Shown: one piece after another, positions 40,801 through 51,796 of the stretch
Numbering within the stretch: position 1 is the stretch's first letter
Layout: the number at the start of each line of letters is the position of its first letter
Assembly (NCBI RefSeq): GCF_020819595.1
Contig: NZ_JAJHNP010000020.1
Location: 113,768 to 177,767 of the forward strand
DNA from: Streptomyces barringtoniae
GTDB lineage: Bacteria > Actinomycetota > Actinomycetes > Streptomycetales > Streptomycetaceae
Length of the DNA: 64,000 nucleotides
Direction: 5' to 3'
Notes under the pieces: generated by a model
What the model saw: only the letters and a program-made list of their open reading frames with translations
Database searches by the model: none
What the model was told of the DNA's origin: nothing
Translations under genes and position numbers: made by a program

Positions 40801-41541
40801 TCACCCGTAGGTGGTGACCAGCGTGTCGATCGCCGGGGCCAGATAGGCGCGGGTCAGCTCGGCGCGGCGGTCGAGCCAGTCCCCCACCGCGGGGGCGGGA
40901 GCGTCGTCGTAACGCCGGCGGGTGATGTCCTCGACGACCTCGACCGGGGCACCGAGCGCCGGGAGTTCGGCGAGCGCCTCCCGCTTCGAGATCAGCCGCC
41001 CGTCCCGCAGGGTCACCGTGGCCCGGGCGAAGGTCAGCAGGCCCAGGTCCACCCACACGTCCTGCCGCCACAGCCGGGCCCTGTCCACCGCCGGGCGCCA
41101 GTAGTCCCGCTGGTCCCGTACGACGAAGTCGTGCAGCTGCCGCTCCGGCACCGGCGGGAGCAGCCCGGCCGGCGATCCGCCGTGCAGCACCCGCCCGAAG
41201 TCGTGCAGTTCGCGCCGGGTGACGGGGGTGACCGGGCGGCGCATCGGGCGTCCGTGGGCCCAGGTGAGGTGCGAGCGGTCGGGGTCGCCCAGGGTGGCCG
41301 GGGTCAGATAGCTGCAGTGGAGCTTCGGGGCGAGGGGTTCGGCCCGCAGCCGCCGGTGCAGTCTCACCACCCGCCGCACGGTCCCGAGGCGAACCGGCCC
41401 CGGTAGTACGGCGATCAGGTCCAGGTCGCTGCGGCCCTCCTGGTAGTCACCGCCGGCCAGTGAGCCGTGTGCCCACACCGCGCGGGGTCGCAGCGGCGTG
41501 AGTCCGTCGAGGAACCGGTCGAGCAGCGATGCGGTCGGCAT
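40801..41541 (-). CDS. nucleotidyltransferase-domain protein (ANT/MNT-like)
   Basis: The 246-residue protein has the polymerase-beta nucleotidyltransferase signature: HGSLAGGDYQ at residues 25-34 and the metal aspartates D39 and D41 (SDLDLI), then a helical C-terminal half resembling aminoglycoside adenylyltransferases. The substrate is not known. Its stop is one base from that of ctaA, so transcripts converge. Confidence 0.8.
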   Translation of the reverse strand: MPTASLLDRFLDGLTPLRPRAVWAHGSLAGGDYQEGRSDLDLIAVLPGPVRLGTVRRVVRLHRRLRAEPLAPKLHCSYLTPATLGDPDRSHLTWAHGRPMRRPVTPVTRRELHDFGRVLHGGSPAGLLPPVPERQLHDFVVRDQRDYWRPAVDRARLWRQDVWVDLGLLTFARATVTLRDGRLISKREALAELPALGAPVEVVEDITRRRYDDAPAPAVGDWLDRRAELTRAYLAPAIDTLVTTYG

Positions 41542-41559
41542 CCGCCCAGTCTGGACAGC

Positions 41560-42666
41560 TCACGCCAGTCCGTAAACCCGGCGCGCGTTGTCCGCCGCGA
41601 CCATCCGGGCCACCCGCTGAGCGTCCTCCAGGCACCAGGCGCCCTCGGCGACCCAGGTGCCCAGGACCCGGCCGAGGGCCTCGCGGAACAGCCGTGCTCC
41701 CACCACGTGCAGCTCGGGCAGGCCGTGCGCGCCCGTGGAGAAGAGGATCTTGCCGAACGGGGCCAGCTCCAGGATCTCGGCGAGGACGGTGGCCGCGCGG
41801 GCGCCGGTGCGCACGAGCGCGGCGCCGGAGTCGGTGTAGACGTGCGGGAAGACGCCGGCCAGATGGGCGGCGTGACGGTGGTACGGGTATCCGTGCAGCA
41901 GGATCAGGTCCGTGCCGAGGCCCGCCGTGGCCCGCACGAAGTCGGTGAGCAGCACGGGGTCGGTGCGGTCGATGCGGGAGCTCGGCTCGCCGAGCCCGGC
42001 GTGCAGCTGGAGCGGGCGGCCGGAGGCCACGGCGATCCACAGCAGGTGCCGTAGCAGGACGGGGTCGGTGAGCGGCCCGCCGACCCGCCGCCCGGCAAGC
42101 CAGCGGCCCGCCGCGCCCCGCACCTCCCCCGGTCCCGGCGGCTCGGGCGCGAGCGCGAGGCCGTGTCCGAGCCCCGCGACGGAGGTGAAGGCGACCGCGT
42201 TCGCGGCGGCGCCGTGCACCGATTCGGCGAGGTTGGCGAGGAAGGACTCGACGGTGCCGGAGGTGTCGGCGACCTGCTCCGCGAGCTGCTCGAGCCGGAT
42301 GATCTCGTGGGCCTGGGCGGAGCCGGCGGAGGCCAGCTCGGCGGGGCCGGTGAGGTCGCCGGGCAGGCCGGTGTCGACGAGGTAGGTGGTGATGCCGCTG
42401 CCGCGCAGCAGCCTGCGGCCCGCTTCCAGGACGCCCAGTTCCCGGCGCCGGGCCAGATAGCGGGCGGGCAGGCAGTGCGGTTCCAGGCCCAGCAGGGGCG
42501 GGCACCAGCGCCGTACGGCGAATCCCGTCTGGGTGTCGAAGAGGGTGGTGCCGGCCGCGGGCGGTCCCTCGGTGCGGGAGAGCTGGGCCTCGAAGGTGCC
42601 GAGGCCCAGCTCTGTTCGCAGTACGCCGTGGCAGTACTGGTCCACGAGGGACGGCGTTTCGATCAT
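41560..42666 (-). CDS. amidohydrolase-like (FluG-type) TIM-barrel protein
   Basis: The 368-residue protein follows the amidohydrolase-2 layout, with LQLHAGLGEPSSRIDRTDP, LILLHGYPYHRHAAHLAGVFPHVYTD (core LLHGYPYHRHAA) and FGKILFSTGAHG. The N-terminal metal motif DxHxH reads VDQYCHG, so the first histidine is a tyrosine; the protein may bind one metal only or be non-catalytic. Function unknown. It lies 18 bp before the nucleotidyltransferase gene. Confidence 0.75.
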   Translation of the reverse strand: MIETPSLVDQYCHGVLRTELGLGTFEAQLSRTEGPPAAGTTLFDTQTGFAVRRWCPPLLGLEPHCLPARYLARRRELGVLEAGRRLLRGSGITTYLVDTGLPGDLTGPAELASAGSAQAHEIIRLEQLAEQVADTSGTVESFLANLAESVHGAAANAVAFTSVAGLGHGLALAPEPPGPGEVRGAAGRWLAGRRVGGPLTDPVLLRHLLWIAVASGRPLQLHAGLGEPSSRIDRTDPVLLTDFVRATAGLGTDLILLHGYPYHRHAAHLAGVFPHVYTDSGAALVRTGARAATVLAEILELAPFGKILFSTGAHGLPELHVVGARLFREALGRVLGTWVAEGAWCLEDAQRVARMVAADNARRVYGLA

Positions 42667-42823
42667 CCGGACTCCCCGTAGGACGCGTGGACGCTGCGCT
42701 GGCCTACAGGTCCTAACGGGTGAACGGGGTTCGAGGTCGCGGTCGGGACTGCGGGTTCATCGGCGGCCGCGGGCCGCCTGTGGCTTGCCGCTCAGCTCCC
42801 CGCACCCCTTCGGGGCGCGTTCA

Positions 42824-43144
42824 TCACCCGCCGAGCTGAATGCCGGCCATCCTTTTCCACTCGTACGAACCCGTCGTCACCTTGGCGGCGAACTCGCCGT
42901 CGAAGGACTCGTGGACGGTGATGCCGGACTTCTCGACGGCCTTCTCGGCGATCTCGGTGCTGGGGGCGACCAGGTCGCCCCAGCCGCCGTCCTCGCCGAC
43001 GAGGACGATGCGGGCGCCGCGCTCGCCGATGTAGGCCACCTGGCCCTCGGCGCCGCCGTGCGCCTTGGCGAAGGCGCTGATCTCCCGGGCGAGCTTCGCG
43101 GCCCTGCGCTCGGCCCTCGCGTCAACCTGCTGCGTGTCTGCCAT
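42824..43144 (-). CDS. conserved hypothetical actinobacterial protein
   Basis: The 106-residue soluble protein (MADTQQVDARAER.. with VAYIGERGARIVLVGEDGGWGDLVA) is of a type widespread in Streptomyces next to heme O synthase. I know no function. The start has a GGCA-only weak ribosome site; it ends near the amidohydrolase gene after a 157-bp gap with nothing notable. Confidence 0.75.
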   Translation of the reverse strand: MADTQQVDARAERRAAKLAREISAFAKAHGGAEGQVAYIGERGARIVLVGEDGGWGDLVAPSTEIAEKAVEKSGITVHESFDGEFAAKVTTGSYEWKRMAGIQLGG

Positions 43145-43213
43145 GGGCAGGATGCTACTCGCGGGTAGATCAGCTGACGAGAGCAGGGCTCTGTGACGTA
43201 CGCCCGGCGTGTG

Positions 43214-44164
43214 TCAGCGCAGGAACGGGTCCACCGCGATCGCCACGAACAGCAGCGACACATAGGTGATCGACCAGTGGAACAGCCGCATCTCCTTCAG
43301 CTTCACGCCCGTGACCTCGGCCCTGGCCCGGTTCTGCAGCGCGTGCGCCTCCCACAGCCACCAGCCGCCGGCGGCCAGGGCGACGGCCGTGTAGAACCAG
43401 CCGGTGTAGCCGAGCGGGGTGAGCAGCAGGGACACGGCGACCATCACCCAGCTGTAGATGACGATCTGCTTGGCGACGACCTTGTTGGACGCGATGACCG
43501 GGAGCATCGGCACGCCCACGCGCGCGTAGTCGTCCCTGACCTTCATGGACAGCGGCCAGTAGTGCGGCGGGGTCCAGAAGAAGATCACCATGAACAGGAT
43601 GACGGGCGCCCAGGAGAGCGAGTTCGTCACGGCCGACCAGCCGATGAGCACGGGCATGCAGCCCGCGATGCCGCCCCACACGATGTTCTGCGACGTGCGC
43701 CGCTTGAGGATCATCGTGTAGACGACGACGTAGAAGAGGAGCGCGCCGAGGGACAGCCAGGCGGACAGCCAGTTGACGGTGAGGCCGAACAGGAGCGTCG
43801 AGACGACCGCGAGGCTGATGCCGAAGGCGAGGCACTCGCGCGGGCTGACCATGCCGGTCACCAGCGGCCGCTGCGAGGTGCGGTCCATCAGGGCGTCGAT
43901 GTCCCGGTCGATGTACATGTTCAGCGCGTTGGCGCCGCCCGCCGACAGGTAGCCGCCGACGCAGGTCAGCAGGACCAGCCCGAGGTCGGGCACGCCCTGC
44001 TGGGCCAGGAACATCACCGGAACGGTGGTGATGAGCAGCAGCTCGATGATCCGCGGCTTGGTCAGCGCCACGAACGCCTTGGCACGGGCCCCGAACGGCC
44101 GGTGAACCGGGCCCTGGCTCGCAGCACCGAGCGAGCCCGCTGGACGGGATTCGACGGCCGTCAC
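43214..44164 (-). CDS. ctaB: protoheme IX farnesyltransferase (heme O synthase)
   Basis: The 316-residue UbiA-family prenyltransferase has about nine helices and the two Asp-rich motifs, NALNMYIDRDIDALMDRT and the later YDDYARVGVPML-like segment (seen as RDDYARVGVPML). It adds a farnesyl group to heme B. The GTG at 44164 is chosen for AGGGG five bases upstream; longer frames start without a ribosome site. It is divergent from tkt across a 384-bp region. Confidence 0.93.
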   Translation of the reverse strand: MTAVESRPAGSLGAASQGPVHRPFGARAKAFVALTKPRIIELLLITTVPVMFLAQQGVPDLGLVLLTCVGGYLSAGGANALNMYIDRDIDALMDRTSQRPLVTGMVSPRECLAFGISLAVVSTLLFGLTVNWLSAWLSLGALLFYVVVYTMILKRRTSQNIVWGGIAGCMPVLIGWSAVTNSLSWAPVILFMVIFFWTPPHYWPLSMKVRDDYARVGVPMLPVIASNKVVAKQIVIYSWVMVAVSLLLTPLGYTGWFYTAVALAAGGWWLWEAHALQNRARAEVTGVKLKEMRLFHWSITYVSLLFVAIAVDPFLR

Positions 44165-44548
44165 GCACACCCCTGACAGAGACATCCCAGCAAGCCTCCC
44201 CGTGTGAAGTCCCGGTAAAGGCTCGCGCGTACCACGCCACTTTAGACGTTGCCCATACCCCGGCCTTCGCGGGGGTGGGGTCGTGTTGGCGCACGCCCCA
44301 TAAGAGGGGAGCGGGCACTCGATTGAGCGCTCAGATGACCGCCTCCGTATTCATGTGCCAAATGGCTTCCCGGCCAGTCGGGAGGCGGATCCGACGGAGT
44401 CCCGGCAGTCTGGAAACACTCGAAAAAATGCACGTCCTCACGGGGGTAGGCTCGTCAGCGGCCGGCGGGCGGCAAGCGCGCCGGCGGCCGGGTGGGGGCA
44501 TGCCCCGAAGACCGGCGACCGACATGTGGAGAGGAGCCCTGACCCAGG
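44165..44548. other. divergent intergenic region between ctaB and tkt
   Basis: No gene is seen in these 384 bp. They contain a 10-bp palindrome TGAGCGCTCA (44324-44333), a GGGGCATGCCCC palindrome close to tkt, and a GCCGGCG/CGCCGGC hairpin. Promoters for both genes must lie here, but no clear -35/-10 pair stands out. The GGAGAGGAG at 44527 is too far from the tkt GTG to be its ribosome site unless the start is misplaced. Confidence 0.5.
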
Positions 44549-46636
<2,088 letters not shown>

Positions 46637-46669
46637 CGCTCATATACGACACGTAGGAGATGTAATTCC

Positions 46670-47788
46670 ATGACAGACGCACTCAAGCGCCTCTCCGACG
46701 AAGGCGTCGCGATCTGGCTGGACGACCTGTCGCGCAAGCGGATCACGTCCGGCAACCTCGCCGAGCTGATCGACCAGCAGCACGTCGTGGGCGTCACCAC
46801 CAACCCGACGATCTTCCAGAAGGCGATCAGTGGCGGCGACGGCTACGAGCAGCAGGTCGCCGACCTGGCCGCCCGGAAGGTCACCGTCGAAGAGGCCATC
46901 CGCATGATCACCACGGCGGACGTCCGCGACGCCGCCGACATCCTGCGCCCGGTCTTCGACGCCACCGGCGGCAAGGACGGCCGGGTCTCGATCGAGGTCG
47001 ACCCGCGCCTGGCGCACAACACCAGGGCCACCGTCGCCGAGGCCAAGCAGCTGGCCTGGCTGGTGGACCGCCCCAACACCCTGATCAAGATCCCGGCCAC
47101 CAAGGCGGGTCTGCCGGCGATCACCGAGACGATCGGCCTCGGCATCAGCGTCAACGTCACCCTGATCTTCTCCCTGGAGCGGTACCGGGCCGTCATGGAC
47201 GCCTACCTCTCCGGCCTGGAGAAGGCCAAGGAGCGCGGCCTGGACCTGTCGCCGATCCACTCCGTGGCGTCCTTCTTCGTCTCCCGCGTGGACACCGAGA
47301 TCGACAAGCGTCTGGACGGCATCGGCACCGACGAGGCCAAGGCGCTGCGCGGCAAGGCCGCCGTCGCCAACGCGCGCCTCGCCTACCAGGCATACGAGGA
47401 GGTCTTCTCCTCCGACCGCTGGCAGGCGCTGGAGAACGCCGGCGCCAACAAGCAGCGTCCGCTGTGGGCGTCGACCGGCGTGAAGGACCCGGCGTACCAG
47501 GACACGATGTACGTCACCGAACTGGTCGCGCCGAACACGGTCAACACCATGCCGGAGGCCACGCTGGAGGCCACCGAGGACCACGGCGAGATCAGCGGCG
47601 ACACCATCGCCGGCACCTACGAGCAGGCGCGTGCCGACCTCGACGCGCTGGAGAAGCTCGGCATCTCGTACGACGACGTCGTACAGGTGCTGGAGGACGA
47701 GGGCGTCGAGAAGTTCGAGGCGTCCTGGAACGACCTGCTGAAGTCCACCCAGGCGGAGATCGAGCGCCTCGCCCCTTCGGAGGGCTGA
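46670..47788 (+). CDS. tal: transaldolase
   Basis: The 372-residue enzyme has the actinobacterial transaldolase pattern: GVTTNPTIFQKAI near residue 40, the Schiff-base lysine in TLIKIPATKAG near 142, SVNVTLIFS and ASFFVSRVDTEIDKRLD. It transfers dihydroxyacetone units in the pentose phosphate pathway. Its TGA is followed one base later by the TTG of zwf. Confidence 0.96.
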   Translation: MTDALKRLSDEGVAIWLDDLSRKRITSGNLAELIDQQHVVGVTTNPTIFQKAISGGDGYEQQVADLAARKVTVEEAIRMITTADVRDAADILRPVFDATGGKDGRVSIEVDPRLAHNTRATVAEAKQLAWLVDRPNTLIKIPATKAGLPAITETIGLGISVNVTLIFSLERYRAVMDAYLSGLEKAKERGLDLSPIHSVASFFVSRVDTEIDKRLDGIGTDEAKALRGKAAVANARLAYQAYEEVFSSDRWQALENAGANKQRPLWASTGVKDPAYQDTMYVTELVAPNTVNTMPEATLEATEDHGEISGDTIAGTYEQARADLDALEKLGISYDDVVQVLEDEGVEKFEASWNDLLKSTQAEIERLAPSEG

Positions 47789-47789
47789 G

Positions 47790-49328
47790 TTGTCACCCCT
47801 TCCCGGTTCCGGAGCGAACCCGCTTCGTGACCCGGCCGACCGACGGCTCCCGCGTATCGCGGGGCCGTCGGGTCTGGTCATCTTCGGTGTCACGGGCGAC
47901 CTGTCCCGCAAGAAGCTGATGCCCGCGGTGTACGACCTCGCCAACCGGGGTCTGCTGCCGCCGGGCTTCTCGCTGGTGGGCTTCGCCCGCCGCGAGTGGG
48001 CCAACGAGGACTTCGCGCAGGAGGTCCACGACGCGGTCAAGGCGCACGCCCGAACGCCGTTCCGCGAGGAGGTCTGGCAGCAGCTCATCCAGGGGATGCG
48101 CTTCGTCCAGGGCACCTTCGACGACGACGACGCGTTCGAGCGGCTGCGCTCCACCATCGACGAGCTGGACAAGGCGCAGGGCACGAGCGGCAACTTCGCC
48201 TTCTACCTGTCGGTGCCGCCGCGGTCCTTCCCGGTGGTCATCCAGCAGCTGAAGAAGCACGGGCTGGCCGACCAGTCGGGCGGTTCCTGGCGGCGCGCGG
48301 TCATCGAGAAGCCGTTCGGGCACGACCTGAAGTCGGCCGAGGAACTGAACGCGATCGTCCACGAGGTGTTCTCGTCGGACCAGGTGTTCCGCATCGACCA
48401 CTACCTCGGCAAGGAGACCGTCCAGAACATCCTGGCGCTGCGCTTCGCCAACACGATGTTCGAGCCGATCTGGAACCGGTCCTTCGTGGACCACGTGCAG
48501 ATCACCATGGCCGAGGACATCGGCATCGGCGGCCGCGCCGGCTACTACGACGGCATCGGCGCCGCCCGTGACGTCATCCAGAACCACCTGCTGCAGCTCA
48601 TGGCGCTGACCGCCATGGAGGAGCCCGCCTCCTTCGACGCGGACGCGCTGGCCGCGGAGAAGGAGAAGGTGCTCGGCGCGGTGCGGCTGCCCAGGGACCT
48701 GGGCCACAGCACCGTGCGCGGCCAGTACGCGGCCGGCTGGCAGGGCGGCGAGAAGGTCATCGGCTACCTCGAAGAGGAGGGCATCGACCCGAAGTCGAAG
48801 ACCGACACGTACGCGGCGATCAAGCTGGGGATAGACAACCGCCGCTGGGCGGGTGTCCCCTTCTACCTGCGCACCGGCAAGCGCCTCGGCCGCCGGGTGA
48901 CCGAGATCGCCGTCGTCTTCCAGCGGGCCCCGCACTCCCCCTTCGACACCACGGCGACGGAGGAGCTGGGCCAGAACGCGATCGTCATCCGCGTCCAGCC
49001 GGACGAGGGCGTCACGGTCCGCTTCGGCTCCAAGGTGCCGGGCACCTCGATGGAGATCCGGGACGTCTCCATGGACTTCGCCTACGGCGAGTCCTTCACG
49101 GAGTCCAGCCCGGAGGCGTACGAGCGCCTGATCCTGGACGTGCTGCTCGGCGACGCCAACCTCTTCCCGCGCACGGAGGAGGTCGAGCTGTCCTGGAAGA
49201 TCCTCGACCCGATCGAGGAGTACTGGGACGGCCACGGCAGGCCCGCACAGTACAAGTCGGGCACCTGGGGTCCGGAAGAGGCGGACGAGATGCTCGCACG
49301 AGACGGACGGAGCTGGCGCCGGCCATGA
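47790..49328 (+). CDS. zwf: glucose-6-phosphate dehydrogenase
   Basis: The 512-residue enzyme has the NADP motif IFGVTGDLSRKKL near residue 31 and the active-site RIDHYLGKE with its lysine and histidine near residue 205. It feeds the oxidative pentose phosphate branch and yields NADPH. The start is TTG, supported by CGGAGGG ten bases upstream; the first 28 residues before the Rossmann fold are extra and proline-rich. The stop overlaps opcA (ATGA). Confidence 0.95.
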   Translation: MSPLPGSGANPLRDPADRRLPRIAGPSGLVIFGVTGDLSRKKLMPAVYDLANRGLLPPGFSLVGFARREWANEDFAQEVHDAVKAHARTPFREEVWQQLIQGMRFVQGTFDDDDAFERLRSTIDELDKAQGTSGNFAFYLSVPPRSFPVVIQQLKKHGLADQSGGSWRRAVIEKPFGHDLKSAEELNAIVHEVFSSDQVFRIDHYLGKETVQNILALRFANTMFEPIWNRSFVDHVQITMAEDIGIGGRAGYYDGIGAARDVIQNHLLQLMALTAMEEPASFDADALAAEKEKVLGAVRLPRDLGHSTVRGQYAAGWQGGEKVIGYLEEEGIDPKSKTDTYAAIKLGIDNRRWAGVPFYLRTGKRLGRRVTEIAVVFQRAPHSPFDTTATEELGQNAIVIRVQPDEGVTVRFGSKVPGTSMEIRDVSMDFAYGESFTESSPEAYERLILDVLLGDANLFPRTEEVELSWKILDPIEEYWDGHGRPAQYKSGTWGPEEADEMLARDGRSWRRP

Positions 49329-50380
49329 AGATAGACCTGACCGACACCACCGCCGGCGACATCAACAAGGCGCTCGTGCAGGGCCGCCGCGCCATCGGCA
49401 CGCCTGCCGTGGGCATGGTCCTGACCCTCGTCATCGTCACCGACGAGGAGAACGCCTACGACGCCCTGAAGGCCGCCAACGACGCCTCGCGCGAGCACCC
49501 CTCGCGCACGCTGGTAGTCATCAAGCGGGTCTCCCGCGGCCCGCGCGACCGCACCTCCTCGCGTCTGGACGCCGAGGTGCGGGTGGGCGCGGACGCGGGC
49601 ACCGGCGAGACGGCCGTGCTGCGCCTGTACGGCGAGGTCGCGGGCCACGCCGACTCGGTCGTGCTGCCGCTGCTGCTGCCGGACGCGCCCGTGGTGGTGT
49701 GGTGGCCGGTGAACGCCCCGCTGGACCCGGCGAAGGACCCGCTGGGCGCGCTCGCCCAGCGCCGGGTCACCGACACCTACGCCGCCGAGCAGCCGGTGCG
49801 GGAGCTGTCCGCCCGTGCCGCGTCGTACACGCCCGGCGACACCGACCTGTCCTGGACGAGGATCACGCCGTGGCGTTCCATGCTGGCGGCGGCGCTCGAC
49901 CAGGTCACCTGCGAGGTGAAGGCCGTCGAGGTGGAGGGCGAGGAGTTCAACCCGAGCTGTGAGCTGCTGGCGATGTGGCTCGCGGACCGGCTGGACGTAC
50001 CGGTGCGGCGTTCGCTGTCGGGCGGCCCGGGGCTCACCGCGGTCCGCATGGACACCACCTGCGGCTCGATCGTCCTGGACCGCGCGGACGGCACGCTGGC
50101 CACGCTGGCCATCGAGGGCCAGCCGGCCCGCGCGGTGGCGCTGAAGCGGCGGGAGACCGCCGAGCTGATCGCGGAGGAGCTGCGCCGGCTCGACCCGGAC
50201 GACACCTACGCGTCGGCGCTGCGCTACGGCGTGGAGCGGCTCAACACGGTCCCGGAGCAGTCTGCCGGGGAGGCGGTGGCCGAGCCGGAGCCCGTGGAGG
50301 AAGCGGCCAAGGCACCGGCCAGGAAGGCGGCGGCCAAGACCGCGAAGAAGACCCCGGCGAGGAAGGCGGCGGCGAAGTGA
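49325..50380 (+). CDS. opcA: OpcA, glucose-6-phosphate dehydrogenase assembly/allosteric protein, with a basic tail
   Basis: The 351-residue protein matches OpcA: IDLTDTTAGDINKALV at the start, PLLLPDAPVVVWWPVNAP in the middle and DPDDTYASALRYGVERLN near the end. OpcA tunes Zwf activity. The last about 25 residues are a Lys/Ala/Pro repeat (KAPARKAAAKTAKKTPARK) like the tails of actinobacterial HU and histone-like proteins, an unusual addition. It overlaps zwf (ATGA) and pgl (GTGA). Confidence 0.93.
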   Translation: MKIDLTDTTAGDINKALVQGRRAIGTPAVGMVLTLVIVTDEENAYDALKAANDASREHPSRTLVVIKRVSRGPRDRTSSRLDAEVRVGADAGTGETAVLRLYGEVAGHADSVVLPLLLPDAPVVVWWPVNAPLDPAKDPLGALAQRRVTDTYAAEQPVRELSARAASYTPGDTDLSWTRITPWRSMLAAALDQVTCEVKAVEVEGEEFNPSCELLAMWLADRLDVPVRRSLSGGPGLTAVRMDTTCGSIVLDRADGTLATLAIEGQPARAVALKRRETAELIAEELRRLDPDDTYASALRYGVERLNTVPEQSAGEAVAEPEPVEEAAKAPARKAAAKTAKKTPARKAAAK

Positions 50381-51159
50381 GCACTCCGCAGCTGGTCGTC
50401 CACCGCGACAAGGAACTGATGGCGCAGGCCGCCGCGGCCCGCCTGATCACGAAGATCGTGGACGCGCAGGCCTCCCGGGGCACCGCGTCCGTGGTCCTCA
50501 CGGGCGGCCGCAACGGCAACGGCCTGCTGGCCGCGCTGGCGGCGGCCCCGGCCCGGGACGCCATCGACTGGGGCCGGCTCGACCTGTGGTGGGGCGACGA
50601 GCGCTACCTCCCCGGGGGCGACCCCGAGCGCAATGTCACGCAGGCCCGCGCGGCCCTGCTCGACTCCGTCCCGCTGCCCCCGGAGCGCGTGCACGCCATG
50701 CCCGCCTCCGACGGTCCGTACGGCACGGACGTCGACGCGGCGGCCGAGGCCTACGCGGCGGAGCTGGCGAAGGCGGCCGGGCCCGAGAACCACGGGGCGG
50801 TACCCACCTTCGACGTCCTGATGCTGGGCGTCGGCCCGGACACCCACGTGGCCTCGCTCTTCCCGGAGCATCCGGGGGTACGGGAGACGGAACGCACGGT
50901 GATCGGCGTCCACGGCGCCCCCAAGCCGCCGCCGACCCGGATCTCCCTGACCCTCCCCGCGATCCGCTCGGCCCGCGAGGTCTGGCTGCTCGCGGCCGGG
51001 GAGGACAAGGCGGAGGCCGCGGCCATCGCCCTGTCGGGCGCGGGTGAGATCCAGGCCCCGGCGGCGGGGGCGTACGGCCGCTCACGCACGCTGTGGCTGC
51101 TGGACGCCGCCGCGGCCTCGCAGTTGCCGAGGTCGCTGTATCCGCCGGCTTCGCCGTGA
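50377..51159 (+). CDS. pgl: 6-phosphogluconolactonase
   Basis: The 260-residue protein of the NagB/DevB fold has VVLTGGRNGNGLL near residue 38, LDLWWGDERYLPGGDPERN near 68 and DVLMLGVGPDTHVASLFPEH near 146, the three DevB-type signatures. It hydrolyses the lactone made by Zwf. It starts with GTG overlapping the opcA stop and ends the operon. Confidence 0.95.
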   Translation: MSTPQLVVHRDKELMAQAAAARLITKIVDAQASRGTASVVLTGGRNGNGLLAALAAAPARDAIDWGRLDLWWGDERYLPGGDPERNVTQARAALLDSVPLPPERVHAMPASDGPYGTDVDAAAEAYAAELAKAAGPENHGAVPTFDVLMLGVGPDTHVASLFPEHPGVRETERTVIGVHGAPKPPPTRISLTLPAIRSAREVWLLAAGEDKAEAAAIALSGAGEIQAPAAGAYGRSRTLWLLDAAAASQLPRSLYPPASP

Positions 51160-51165
51160 ACCACT

Positions 51166-51275
51166 GAGGTCCCCCCTCGACGGAGCTTCACATTTTCTGC
51201 ACGGAATATCCGTGCAACCGTCAACTTTTGTGTAAGCTCCCTGGCGCTGAAATCGCACCACTGAGGGGGGACCTC
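51166..51275 (+). promoter_or_regulatory. highly structured leader between pgl and the LTD protein gene
   Basis: GAGGTCCCCCCTC (51166-51178) is the perfect 13-bp complement of GAGGGGGGACCTC (51263-51275), which contains the ribosome site and abuts the ATG. Nested inside are GGAGCTT/AAGCTCC (51182-51188, 51234-51240) with CACA/TGTG beside it, and a perfect 8-bp hairpin TGCACGGA-ATA-TCCGTGCA (51198-51216). If transcribed together the fold would hide the ribosome site; the inner hairpin could also terminate the pgl transcript. Confidence 0.55.
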
Positions 51276-51770
51276 ATGCGTATGCGCTTCGCGCCGGCCG
51301 CCGTTGTCACGGCCGGCACGCTCGCCGTCGTTCTCGCGGCGCCGGCCCAGGCCACCGAGTACTCCTCCGCCCTGAAGATCAAGGGCGTCCAGTACGACGC
51401 CCCGGGGCGGGACTCCAACAACTGCCGGACGGGCAACACCCGCGACGAGTACCTGACGATCAAGAACTACTCGCGCAGCACGACCGTCAACCTCAAGGGC
51501 TACGTCGTCAAGGACGCCGCCGGGAACCGGTTCACGTTTCCCTCGAACCACTACCTCGAGCCCGGCGACTACGTGAAGCTGCGCGGCGGCCACGGCACCG
51601 ACTCGGACGCGAACAACGTCGTCTACCGCCAGAACTGCAACTTCATGTGGAACAACGACAGGGACACCATCTACCTGTACAAGCCGTCCGGGGCCCACGC
51701 GGACACCCACGCCTACACCAGGTCCCGCGACGACCGGGACGGCAACGGTTACATCACCTTCCACGGCTGA
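51276..51770 (+). CDS. secreted lamin-tail-domain (LTD) protein
   Basis: The 164-residue product has a signal peptide ending APAQA near residue 26 and then one lamin-tail domain: DEYLTIKNYSRSTTVNLKGYVVKD, YLEPGDYVKL and NNDRDTIYLY are the family strands. Such small secreted proteins are common in Streptomyces and of unknown role. Two conserved cysteines may bond. The ATG at 51276 follows GGGGGGA, which is part of the structured leader. Confidence 0.85.
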   Translation: MRMRFAPAAVVTAGTLAVVLAAPAQATEYSSALKIKGVQYDAPGRDSNNCRTGNTRDEYLTIKNYSRSTTVNLKGYVVKDAAGNRFTFPSNHYLEPGDYVKLRGGHGTDSDANNVVYRQNCNFMWNNDRDTIYLYKPSGAHADTHAYTRSRDDRDGNGYITFHG

Positions 51771-51796
51771 CGCCGAGCCGTCCCGGGAGAGTGACC

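Noticed and set aside
51166..51275. A small transposon-like element (MITE) with 13-bp terminal inverted repeats
   Set aside because: There is no target-site duplication outside the arms, and the right arm is the ribosome site of the next gene, so a leader structure explains it better.
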